NCBI GenBank assembly: GCA_001767195.1
Contig: MEKU01000005.1
Coordinates: 98,126-141,217, forward strand
Source of the DNA: Acidobacteria bacterium RIFCSPLOWO2_02_FULL_67_21
GTDB lineage: Bacteria; Acidobacteriota; Vicinamibacteria; Vicinamibacterales; UBA2999
DNA length: 43,092 bases
Direction of reading: 5' to 3'
The position numbers and the translations under genes are program-made. Positions 36,552 through 43,092 of this stretch are shown here, in pieces. Every line of letters begins with the position of its first letter. The first letter of the stretch is position 1. The notes beneath the pieces were generated by a model. That model ran no database searches, was not told the origin of the DNA, and worked only from the letters and a program-made list of their open reading frames with translations.

Positions 36552-38024
36552 CTAGTTGGTCGCCGGCGGAGGTACGCTGGCTTCCTTCACGAACTGCGCG
36601 TACGGGGCGACCTTCGCGTGCAGCGGCACGATCCGGTCGATCCGGAGGTTGCGCGCCTTGACGGTCTCGAGGAACGCGCCCGCGAACATCTGCACCGGGT
36701 TCCCCGGGTTGTACACATCCGCCTCGACGAGCAGCCGCTGGCGCGGGAAGTACGCCATGAGCATCGTCTCCGAGTGCGGCCCCGTGACCGGGTAGAAATT
36801 CACGGTCATCGTCCCGTCGGTGTATTCACGCCCCTCCGCGCCCACGGTTTCGACCGTCAGCGGCTTGGGACTCTTCGCCAGCGCGTCGGGGTTGATCGTG
36901 TGCGGCCGCTTGGCAATCTCCTCGAAGAAGGCTGCATTCCCCTCGTGCGTGATCACGGTGAGCCCTTCCGCAATCGCCGCCCGCACACCGCCCGAATGGT
37001 CGAAGTGATGGTGGCTGTTGACGAGCTGCGTGAGCGGCTTGCCCGGCACGAGCTCGCGCGCCTTGGCGATGACCGCCAGCGCCCGGGCGTCGTTCTGCGG
37101 CGCCTCGATGAGCATCAGATGATCGCTGAACTCGACCAGCACGCTGTGGTGTGAGCCGCCGGCCAGATACCAGATGCCGGGCGCCAGCCGCTCCTCGGCG
37201 ACGGTGACGGGAGGGGCTCCACTCATCGCGGGCGCCGACGCCGCGGCCTGCGGCGCGGCCAGATCGCCGGCGTCGCCGCCGATCGTCGTGGACGACACCC
37301 GGATCTCGGCCACCGTCAGATCGTCCATGCGGGTCGTCAACCGCGCCGGCACCTGCAGCCCACCCGACGCCTGATAGCCGTCAAACGTCGTCGCCATCGC
37401 CACATCGCCGAGATTCGTGTTGTCGGTCCGCGTGATCACGCGCGTCGGCAGCTTGGTCATCGCGTCGATCGCCAGCGTGAACGCCGTGCCGTCGGCAGCC
37501 GTGACGTCGACCAGCGACTCGCCGCCTTCCGTCCGCGGATTGGTCAGCCTCGCCATCGGGTCGAGCGCGGCGCGCACGGCGGCCAGCGGGTGATGGTACC
37601 GCTCGGCACGCCGGTCGGCGGCGGCGGCATCCGGAATCCTGGCCGCGTTGCCGTTGGCCGCGACGTTGTACCCAACCGCGCCGTCGATGCCCTGCACCTG
37701 CTTCTGCGGCTGCGGGCCCTGGAAGAACGTGAAGGCCGGCTGCCTCGTGAGCTCGGTGCGGGCGCGGCCGGCCTCGAGGTCGATGACGCGCCGGTAGCCG
37801 GTCACGGTGAACGTCTGGCCGGAGGCCGATGGCGTGAGGTCCTGGCCCGGGTTGTACTGCGTGCCCTCGCCTTCGATCGCCATCCTCGTGGCAGCCCGGA
37901 CGGCGTCGGCGCCGCCCATGGCGCCTGCTGCGTCATTGACGACCTGCTGCTCGGGTGTCGCGCGCGCGCAGGACGCGGTGAAGACCGCAACCGCCAGCCA
38001 CGCGAAAAGTCCCTTCGATGTCAT
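36552..38024 (-). CDS. MBL-fold metallo-hydrolase lipoprotein
   Basis: 490 residues. A lipoprotein signal (FAWLAVAVFTASCAR) precedes an N-terminal beta-rich region of about 240 residues (TVTGYRRVIDLEAGRARTEL). The metallo-beta-lactamase fold starts at about 280 (LAPGIWYLAGGSHHSVLVEF). The metal-binding motif HHHFDH is intact at 338-343, followed by TGPHSETMLMAYFPRQRLLV and IVPLHAK. It resembles alkylsulfatase- or glyoxalase-like exported hydrolases; the substrate is unknown. It is probably anchored facing the periplasm. Confidence 0.9.
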   Translation of the reverse strand: MTSKGLFAWLAVAVFTASCARATPEQQVVNDAAGAMGGADAVRAATRMAIEGEGTQYNPGQDLTPSASGQTFTVTGYRRVIDLEAGRARTELTRQPAFTFFQGPQPQKQVQGIDGAVGYNVAANGNAARIPDAAAADRRAERYHHPLAAVRAALDPMARLTNPRTEGGESLVDVTAADGTAFTLAIDAMTKLPTRVITRTDNTNLGDVAMATTFDGYQASGGLQVPARLTTRMDDLTVAEIRVSSTTIGGDAGDLAAPQAAASAPAMSGAPPVTVAEERLAPGIWYLAGGSHHSVLVEFSDHLMLIEAPQNDARALAVIAKARELVPGKPLTQLVNSHHHFDHSGGVRAAIAEGLTVITHEGNAAFFEEIAKRPHTINPDALAKSPKPLTVETVGAEGREYTDGTMTVNFYPVTGPHSETMLMAYFPRQRLLVEADVYNPGNPVQMFAGAFLETVKARNLRIDRIVPLHAKVAPYAQFVKEASVPPPATN

Positions 38025-38103
38025 GTTGGTGCTCCTGTCGAGAAAAGTGGTGTACGACAGCCTCCGAGCATATCACCGCGCCTCGGCCGGCCGTACATGG
38101 CGG

Positions 38104-38143
38104 TACAAAAGAAACGGCCGGGCCCCCAGAGGGGCTCGGCCGT
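38104..38143 (-). terminator. Rho-independent terminator of the NHL propeller operon
   Basis: On the minus strand ACGGCCGAGCCCC pairs with GGGGGCCCGGCCGT around TCT, followed by TTCTTTTGT. It lies 27 bases after the stop of the second propeller gene. Confidence 0.85.
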
Positions 38144-38170
38144 GGACAAACGGTTCTCAGCGGAACGGCT

Positions 38171-39286
38171 CTACCGCATCGCGCCCGGCTTGAGCGTGAC
38201 GCGCTGCACGCGCCAGTTGCCGATCTCGCCGACAAGCAGCTCGTTCTCGCTGAGGCAGTGGAGCGAGTTGGTCGTGCCGAACTCCTTGAGGAGCTTGCCG
38301 GCACGCCCGAACCTCCCGACGATCCGGCCGTCGAGCGACATCTTGACGATCTCGCCGTCGTAGTCGAGGTTGTTCGGCGGGTTCGAGTTCGACACGTAGA
38401 GGAACTGGCGCGGACCCGGGGTGATGCACATGGCCCACGGGGACCCGACATTCCGGAACTGCGTCTTGAACGTTCCCTCGGTGTCGAACACCTGGATGCG
38501 CTTGTTGTCGCGGTCGGCCACGTAGACGTTGTTATTGGCATCGATCACGATCTGCTTGACCACGTTGAACTTGCCGTCCTCGGAGCCGCGTCCGCCCCAG
38601 TTCTTGATCCACTTGCCGTCGGGGTCGTACTTCGCGATGCGCGAGTTGCCGTAGCCGTCGGCGATGTAGATATTGCCCTGGGAGTCCCACGCAACGTCGG
38701 TCGGCCGGTTGAAGTTCTCACCATCCGGTCCGCCGGTCGGCGGCGGGGCGCCGCGGCCAGTTGCCGGAGGCGGCTCAGGCTGACGCGGCACGAGCGCGTA
38801 CGTATCAGCCAGCGTGCTGAGCGGCAGGTTCGGAATCCGCATCGCCTCCGGCTTGCGGCCGAAGATCTTCTGGATCCGCGCGTTCGCGTCGAACTGAATG
38901 ATCTGATTGGACAGCTGATCGACCACCCAGACGTTGTCGTTGCGGTCGACGCGCACCTGCTGCGCCTGCAGGAAGCCGTAGGCGCCGTTCCCCCACTCCC
39001 GGACGAACTTGCCGGTCCGATCGAACTGGTAGAGCTTGGCGCCGCCGTGCGAGACGTTCCGCGCACCCGCGGTCGTGACGACCGGCGTGCCGAGGCGAGT
39101 GAACACGAAGATGTCACCCTTCGAGTTGGATGCCACCCCAGCCGCCTCGCCGATGTACACATCGTGATTGAGCATCAGGGGCTCGGAGGCGTCGTACGGG
39201 ATCTCCGGGAAGTTGAGCTGTGCGTTCAGCGTGCCGCCGAACGCGAACGACGCCGCAAGAATCGCGGCCGGTATCAAACGTTTCAT
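38171..39286 (-). CDS. Exported NHL-repeat beta-propeller protein (second of tandem pair)
   Basis: 371 residues with a signal peptide (MKRLIPAAILAASFAFGGTL). NHL/6-bladed propeller repeats are seen as GVASNSKGDIFVFTRLG, QVRVDRNDNVWVVDQLSNQI, DVAWDSQGNIYIADGYGNSR, QIVIDANNNVYVADRDNKRI. A Pro/Gly-rich loop (PEPPPATGRGAPPPTGGP) separates blades. The fold matches peptidyl-alpha-hydroxyglycine amidating lyase-like propellers, but enzymatic activity is unproven. The ATG at 39286 has GGAGGG upstream. It is co-directional with the previous paralogue, only 12 bases apart. Confidence 0.88.
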   Translation of the reverse strand: MKRLIPAAILAASFAFGGTLNAQLNFPEIPYDASEPLMLNHDVYIGEAAGVASNSKGDIFVFTRLGTPVVTTAGARNVSHGGAKLYQFDRTGKFVREWGNGAYGFLQAQQVRVDRNDNVWVVDQLSNQIIQFDANARIQKIFGRKPEAMRIPNLPLSTLADTYALVPRQPEPPPATGRGAPPPTGGPDGENFNRPTDVAWDSQGNIYIADGYGNSRIAKYDPDGKWIKNWGGRGSEDGKFNVVKQIVIDANNNVYVADRDNKRIQVFDTEGTFKTQFRNVGSPWAMCITPGPRQFLYVSNSNPPNNLDYDGEIVKMSLDGRIVGRFGRAGKLLKEFGTTNSLHCLSENELLVGEIGNWRVQRVTLKPGAMR

Positions 39287-39298
39287 GGGTCCCTCCAC

Positions 39299-40354
39299 TT
39301 ACCGGCTCGAAGTTGTCGTCGTCTGGCGCAGCCGGATCTTCTGCACGCGCCACGCGGAGATCTCCGAGATGATGAGCTCATCCGGATTGCGGCAGTCGAT
39401 CCCGTGCACGGTCTGGAACTGCCCGACCGCTTTCCCCGCGCGCCCGAACTTCCCGACGACGCGGCCGTCGAGCTCCATCTTGTAGATCTCGCCGCTCACG
39501 TCCCACGAGGCAGCCGGGGTGTTCGAGTCGGGGTTCGAGTTCGACGAGAAGAGGTACTGATGCGGCCCGGGCGAAATGCAGACTTCCCACGGGGCGCCGA
39601 CGGTGTCGTAGATGGCGCGGAGCACCAGGTTGTTGTCGAACACCTGGATGCGGCGGTTGCCGCGGTCGGCGACGTACACGTTGCCCAGGGCATCCACCGC
39701 GATCGAGTGCGGGGTGTTGAACTGGTACGGCTGGTTGCCGCGGAGGTTGCTGCCGACCTTGCGGATGAAGCGGCCGTTCTTGTCGAACTTCACCACGCGA
39801 TGGTTGATGTACCCGTCGGGGATGAAGATGTTGCCCTGCGGATCCCAGGCGACGTCGGTCGGCCGGCCGAAGATGTACGGCTGGTCGGTCGGCGGATCGC
39901 CGGTCGGCGACTCGACAGCGCCTTCCACCGCTTCCGGCCGGCGCCCGAGCACCATGAGCACCTTACCCGCGGGGCTCATCTTGATGATCATGTTCGTGCC
40001 TTCGTCGACAACCCAGACGTTGTCCTCGGAGTCGACGCGCACCTTGTGGGCGAACTCGAAGCCGTAGCTCTGCGGGAGCCACTCCCGCACGAACTTCCCG
40101 TTCGCGTCGAACTCGTGCAGGCGCGTATCGTCCCGGCGGTGGTAGACGAAGATATTGCCCTTCGAATTCCGCGCGACGCCCATACTCTCGCCCAGGTACA
40201 CGTCAGGCGGGAACTGCAGGAAGTTCGGGACCGATTCAAACGGGATATCCGGGGCGGTCGCCCTCGCCGTCGCCGGGGGCGCCTGGGCCAGGAGCCGCCC
40301 TGAAAGCAGCAGTGCCGCAGCCAGCACGCAGCAGCCGATCACAAATCGTTTCAT
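39299..40354 (-). CDS. Exported NHL-repeat beta-propeller protein (first of tandem pair)
   Basis: 351 residues with a signal peptide (MKRFVIGCCVLAAALLLSGR). Propeller blades parallel those of the next gene: GVARNSKGNIFVYHRRDDTR, KVRVDSEDNVWVVDEGTNMI, DVAWDPQGNIFIPDGYINHR, SIAVDALGNVYVADRGNRRI, then CISPGPHQYLFSSNSNPDSN. The shared order of blades and the FGRAGK motif near the end show the two are tandem duplicates. The ATG at 40354 has GGAGG six bases upstream. A shared terminator follows the second gene. Confidence 0.88.
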   Translation of the reverse strand: MKRFVIGCCVLAAALLLSGRLLAQAPPATARATAPDIPFESVPNFLQFPPDVYLGESMGVARNSKGNIFVYHRRDDTRLHEFDANGKFVREWLPQSYGFEFAHKVRVDSEDNVWVVDEGTNMIIKMSPAGKVLMVLGRRPEAVEGAVESPTGDPPTDQPYIFGRPTDVAWDPQGNIFIPDGYINHRVVKFDKNGRFIRKVGSNLRGNQPYQFNTPHSIAVDALGNVYVADRGNRRIQVFDNNLVLRAIYDTVGAPWEVCISPGPHQYLFSSNSNPDSNTPAASWDVSGEIYKMELDGRVVGKFGRAGKAVGQFQTVHGIDCRNPDELIISEISAWRVQKIRLRQTTTTSSR

Positions 40355-40520
40355 CTGAGGCCTCCGCAAGGTCGTACACATTCCGCGTCGACGCAAGTCG
40401 TCCGCACGAAGTTATATACCGGCACACCGGTGCCTGTATATAGGCCCGTGCGGGCAGACTCGCCGTCGGCGACAAATTGAGCCATATTTTAGCCCCCGGC
40501 GCAAGAGGGGCGAAGGGCGT

Positions 40521-40732
40521 TCAGCGCCGTTTGCCGCCGGATCCCGGCCGGCGGGGCCGGTCGTGGGCGCGGTCGGGGACCGGGTCGGCCTCAACGACGG
40601 GCGATGCCCATCCTTCGGCGATGAGCGTGAGCGCATCGCGCGGGGACAGGTCAAGGGTACTCCAGCCTGAGCTCGCGACAGATCGACCCCGTTGATGAGA
40701 TCGGACAACTTCCTGATAAGACGAACTTTCAT
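40521..40732 (-). pseudogene. Small conserved protein gene with a -1 frameshift
   Basis: Reading from the ATG at 40732 gives MKVRLIRKLSDLINGVDLSR then AQAGVP. Adding one base in the CCC run (GGG at 40655-40657 on the plus strand) restores LDLSPRDALTLIAEGWASPV and a basic end GGKRR, for about 70 residues in all. Both halves match a small conserved bacterial protein (KLAxxxxGVDLS... LDLxxxxAxLLIAEGWA), whose function is unknown to me. Either the gene is broken or the assembly lost one base here. Confidence 0.7.
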
Positions 40733-40895
40733 CCCGTGCGACCCGTGGATACTCCTGATGACGTGGTCGGCAGATATATGCTTTTCCTTCGCGTGGACCG
40801 CCGGGGTGTCCAACTGTGCAACGCTTCTGAGCTCACACTGCCGGTTGGGTGCGACGTAGCAAACGCCGCGCCGATTTAGGGATGGACTGATAGAC

Positions 40896-41642
40896 ATGCG
40901 CCCCCAATGGGTCTTTGCCGCCGTGCTGGCCGCCGCCACGGCGGCGTCGTGGGCCTGGATCGTGCCGATGGCCCGCGACATGTACGGGCCGATGACCGGG
41001 CCGTCCGCCTGGATGATGGCCACGACCTGGGATGCGCGCCATCTCCTGCTCCTCTGGGCGATGTGGGGGGTGATGATGGCGGCGATGATGCTCCCCTCGG
41101 CCGCGCCGCTCCTGCTCCTCTACGCCGGCATGGGCCGGCGCGTGACCGTCACCACCGGCCCGGCACGCCTGGGCGTCTACGGGATGACCCTCGGGTACCT
41201 GCTGGTCTGGCTGCTGTTCAGCGCCGCCGCCACCGCGCTCCAGCGCGTCCTCAGCGCCCTGCTGGTCCTGACGCCGATGATGGAAGCCGCCACCGCCACG
41301 GCCTCGGGCGTGCTCCTGCTGCTGGCCGGCGCGTATCAGCTCACGCCGCTCAAGGCGCGCTGCCTCAGCACGTGCCGCTCACCACTGTCGTTCATCATGC
41401 AGCGCTGGCGCCCGGGGCTTCGCGGCGCATTCCGCATGGGCGCCGAGCACGGCCTGTACTGCCTGGGATGCTGCTGGGCGCTGATGCTGCTGCTCTTCGC
41501 CGGCGGCGTGATGCACCTGGGGGTCATTGCCGCGCTCACCATCTTCGTGCTCATCGAGAAGATGGCGCCCTTCGGCGCCCGCAGCGCGCCCATCAGCGGC
41601 GTCGCCCTCCTCGCGCTGGGGGTGTGGGTGATCCTGTCGTAG
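40896..41642 (+). CDS. DUF2182 membrane protein
   Basis: 248 residues with about six or seven membrane helices. Family features are the Met-rich segment LLLWAMWGVMMAAMMLPSAA (a predicted metal-binding helix), LSTCRSPLSFIMQRWRPGLR, GAFRMGAEHGLYCLGCCWAL and ALTIFVLIEKMAPFG. DUF2182 is described as a predicted metal-binding integral membrane protein and commonly lies next to DUF1326 genes. Here a DUF1326 gene converges on it. Function not established. Confidence 0.92.
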   Translation: MRPQWVFAAVLAAATAASWAWIVPMARDMYGPMTGPSAWMMATTWDARHLLLLWAMWGVMMAAMMLPSAAPLLLLYAGMGRRVTVTTGPARLGVYGMTLGYLLVWLLFSAAATALQRVLSALLVLTPMMEAATATASGVLLLLAGAYQLTPLKARCLSTCRSPLSFIMQRWRPGLRGAFRMGAEHGLYCLGCCWALMLLLFAGGVMHLGVIAALTIFVLIEKMAPFGARSAPISGVALLALGVWVILS

Positions 41643-41688
41643 GGCGGGTTCCGCCGGAGGCTCAGTCTCATCGACCGGCGGACCCGCC
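41643..41688. repeat. GGCGGGTTCCGCC hairpin repeat, family F, between convergent genes
   Basis: GGCGGGTTCCGCCGG (41643-41657) pairs with CCGGCGGACCCGCC (41675-41688) around a 17-base loop. The arms equal those at 33286-33333. Its position between convergent stops fits a two-way transcript end, but there is no T-run. Confidence 0.78.
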
Positions 41689-41692
41689 GACC

Positions 41693-42316
41693 TCAGTTCT
41701 TCCAGTCGAACTCGTAGAAGATCCAGTTCGATTTCTCGGCGCCGATTGAGATCCCGTCTGCGGCCGCGTGAAACGATCCCTGGCCGCACTCGCCCCGCGT
41801 CCAGATGAACCCGTCGGGCAGGTCGACGTTGGCCAGATGCTCTTCGCCCGTCACCGGGTTCTTGAACGCATCCCCGCGGCCTTCGGCAATCCCGTCCGCA
41901 GTGAACGTGCTCTTGCGCCCGTCACCCTGGATCGTGATCTTGGCCTTCTGGAGTCCCACGACCTCAAAAGTCGGCCCGAGCAGTTCCCACGGCATGCCCC
42001 CCAGCTTGCCGGTGAAAATCTGGGCCAGCATCTCCACCTGCTTGTCGGTGGTCGTCGCCGGATCGACGACGAACACGGCCTTGCCGCTCCCCTCGTGAAT
42101 GGCTTTCGGCCAGTCCACGATGGCCGCGCACTTCACGCCGGAGAGGTCGACGTCGCCGGCCTTGCCCTGCAGGATGTGGTATCCAACCAACGCCCGGCAG
42201 CTGCCGTCTTTCGAGTTCGGGAAACCGCCGAAGTTACAGCCGCAGCCGAAGTCACAGTTGCAGAACTCGTAACCGCGGCCGCTCATGGTCCATCGAGTTG
42301 CTGTTTCCGTCGCCAT
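41693..42316 (-). CDS. DUF1326 family protein
   Basis: 207 residues with the cysteine cluster YEFCNCDFGCGCNFGG (C19, C21, C25, C27) followed by DGSCRALVGYHI, as in DUF1326 proteins. These are predicted metal-binding soluble proteins, often encoded with DUF2182, which faces it here. The C-terminal NWIFYEFDW is also family-typical. A strong AAGGAG lies about eight bases before the ATG. The 1-Cys peroxiredoxin gene lies 27 bases upstream on the same strand, suggesting co-transcription and a metal or redox link (inference). Confidence 0.92.
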   Translation of the reverse strand: MATETATRWTMSGRGYEFCNCDFGCGCNFGGFPNSKDGSCRALVGYHILQGKAGDVDLSGVKCAAIVDWPKAIHEGSGKAVFVVDPATTTDKQVEMLAQIFTGKLGGMPWELLGPTFEVVGLQKAKITIQGDGRKSTFTADGIAEGRGDAFKNPVTGEEHLANVDLPDGFIWTRGECGQGSFHAAADGISIGAEKSNWIFYEFDWKN

Positions 42317-42343
42317 CGCTCAACTCCTTTCGGAAGATAGGTC

Positions 42344-43006
42344 CTACGACCGGGGTTGCGGGACGATGCGGAGGTACGGCCTCGGCGCCTTCCACCCCTG
42401 CGGGTAGACCTTCTTCGCCTCGTCGTCGGACACCGACCCGGCGATGATGACGTCATCGCCCTGTTTCCAGTTCACCGGCGTCGCCACCTTGTGCTTCGCG
42501 GTCAGCTGCAGCGAATCGATCACGCGCAGCACCTCGTCGAAATTCCGGCCCGTGGTCATCGGGTAGGCGATGATCAGCTTGACCTTCTTGTCGGGCCCGA
42601 TGACGAACACGTTGCGGACGGTCTGGTTGTCGGCGGGGGTCCGCCCTTCGCAGGTGCCGACCAGATCGCCCGGCAGCATCCCGTAGAGCTTCGAGATCTC
42701 CAGCGTCGTGTCGCCGATCATCGGATAGTTCGGCGCGTAGCCCTGCGTCTCCTTGATGTCGTTCGCCCATCGTACGTGGTTGTCGACGGGGTCGACGCTC
42801 AAGCCGATGACCTTCACGTTCCGCTTGTCGAACTCGGGCTTGAGCTTGGCCATGTAGCCGAGCTCGGTGGTGCACACCGGCGTGAAGTCCTTGGGGTGCG
42901 AGAACAGCACCGCCCAGGAGCTGCCGATCCACTCGTGAAAGCGGATGCGGCCTTGTGTGGTGTCCGCCTCGAAGTCCGGAGCGGTATCGCTTATGCGAAG
43001 ACTCAT
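42344..43006 (-). CDS. 1-Cys peroxiredoxin (Prx6 family)
   Basis: 220 residues, the usual Prx6 length with its C-terminal extension. The peroxidatic cysteine is C45 in DFTPVCTTE, followed by VDPVDNHVRWANDI, NYPMIGDTTLEISKLYGML and RTPADNQTVRNVFVI. The C-terminal domain is TPVNWKQGDDVIIAGSVSDD. An extra cysteine sits in GDLVGTCEGR. AGGAGG lies seven bases before the ATG. No gene is visible between 43007 and the end of the window (86 bases). Confidence 0.96.
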   Translation of the reverse strand: MSLRISDTAPDFEADTTQGRIRFHEWIGSSWAVLFSHPKDFTPVCTTELGYMAKLKPEFDKRNVKVIGLSVDPVDNHVRWANDIKETQGYAPNYPMIGDTTLEISKLYGMLPGDLVGTCEGRTPADNQTVRNVFVIGPDKKVKLIIAYPMTTGRNFDEVLRVIDSLQLTAKHKVATPVNWKQGDDVIIAGSVSDDEAKKVYPQGWKAPRPYLRIVPQPRS

Positions 43007-43092
43007 CGTGCGCCTCCTTTGGAAACCTGCGGATCATATTACTTGCGCCGGGGCCACGACTCGATACATTTCAGGCTGGTGTGGGCCGCCCC

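Overview
The window is about 43 kb of high-GC bacterial chromosome, dense with genes on both strands. No rRNA or formal taxonomic marker is present. The gene families (many exported NHL/streptogramin-lyase-type propellers, paralogous exported proteins of unknown function, PEGA protein, DUF2182/DUF1326, Ku, an EF-P with Asn at position 34) and the many short dispersed repeats suggest a soil or sediment Acidobacteriota, perhaps Vicinamibacteria. This is inference, not proof.

Layout. 1-6.4 kb: 5'-truncated M1 aminopeptidase, an exported propeller protein with a haem motif, a coupled pair (unknown exported protein plus matrixin protease) and a PEGA-domain protein. 6.5-10.8 kb: an accessory stretch with hipBA, a cytochrome c, a metallo-beta-lactamase-fold protein with a degraded metal motif, and a DUF433/DUF5615 toxin-antitoxin remnant. 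10.8-17.5 kb: uvrC, a CDP-alcohol phosphatidyltransferase with a coupled membrane protein, two exported paralogues, Ku and a small membrane protein. 17.6-22.6 kb: DUF255 thioredoxin-fold lipoprotein, thymidine kinase, EF-P, Hsp20 and an HtrA-type protease. 22.7-27.1 kb: leucine synthesis (leuA lacking its regulatory domain, a LysR regulator, leuCD). 27.1-33.4 kb: 3-methyladenine glycosylase, uvrA, K+/H+ antiporter, peroxiredoxin and tRNA-Thr(CGU). 33.4-36.5 kb: a lower-density stretch with a 49-residue membrane peptide, an AI-2E-type transporter carrying an extra C-terminal domain, and an antitoxin remnant. 36.5-43 kb: an MBL-fold lipoprotein, two tandem NHL propellers, a frameshifted small gene, DUF2182 and DUF1326 proteins and a 1-Cys peroxiredoxin.

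Genome maintenance is well represented: uvrA, uvrC, Mpg and Ku act on damaged or broken DNA, and two peroxiredoxins and HtrA/Hsp20 deal with oxidative and folding stress. leuA, lysR and leuCD form one leucine locus. leuB, ligD and uvrB are not in the window.

The most striking property is the repeat load. At least six unrelated families of short dispersed elements (REP-like palindromes, AAATCCC-type, TTTACG-type, CTACCA-type, a GGCGGGTTCCGCC hairpin, and a CTCTGTGTC-type) lie between genes. Several run into genes: they supply or abut the stop codons of six or seven genes, supply the likely start codon of mpg, and are translated in frame inside both uvrC (48 residues) and uvrA (10 residues).
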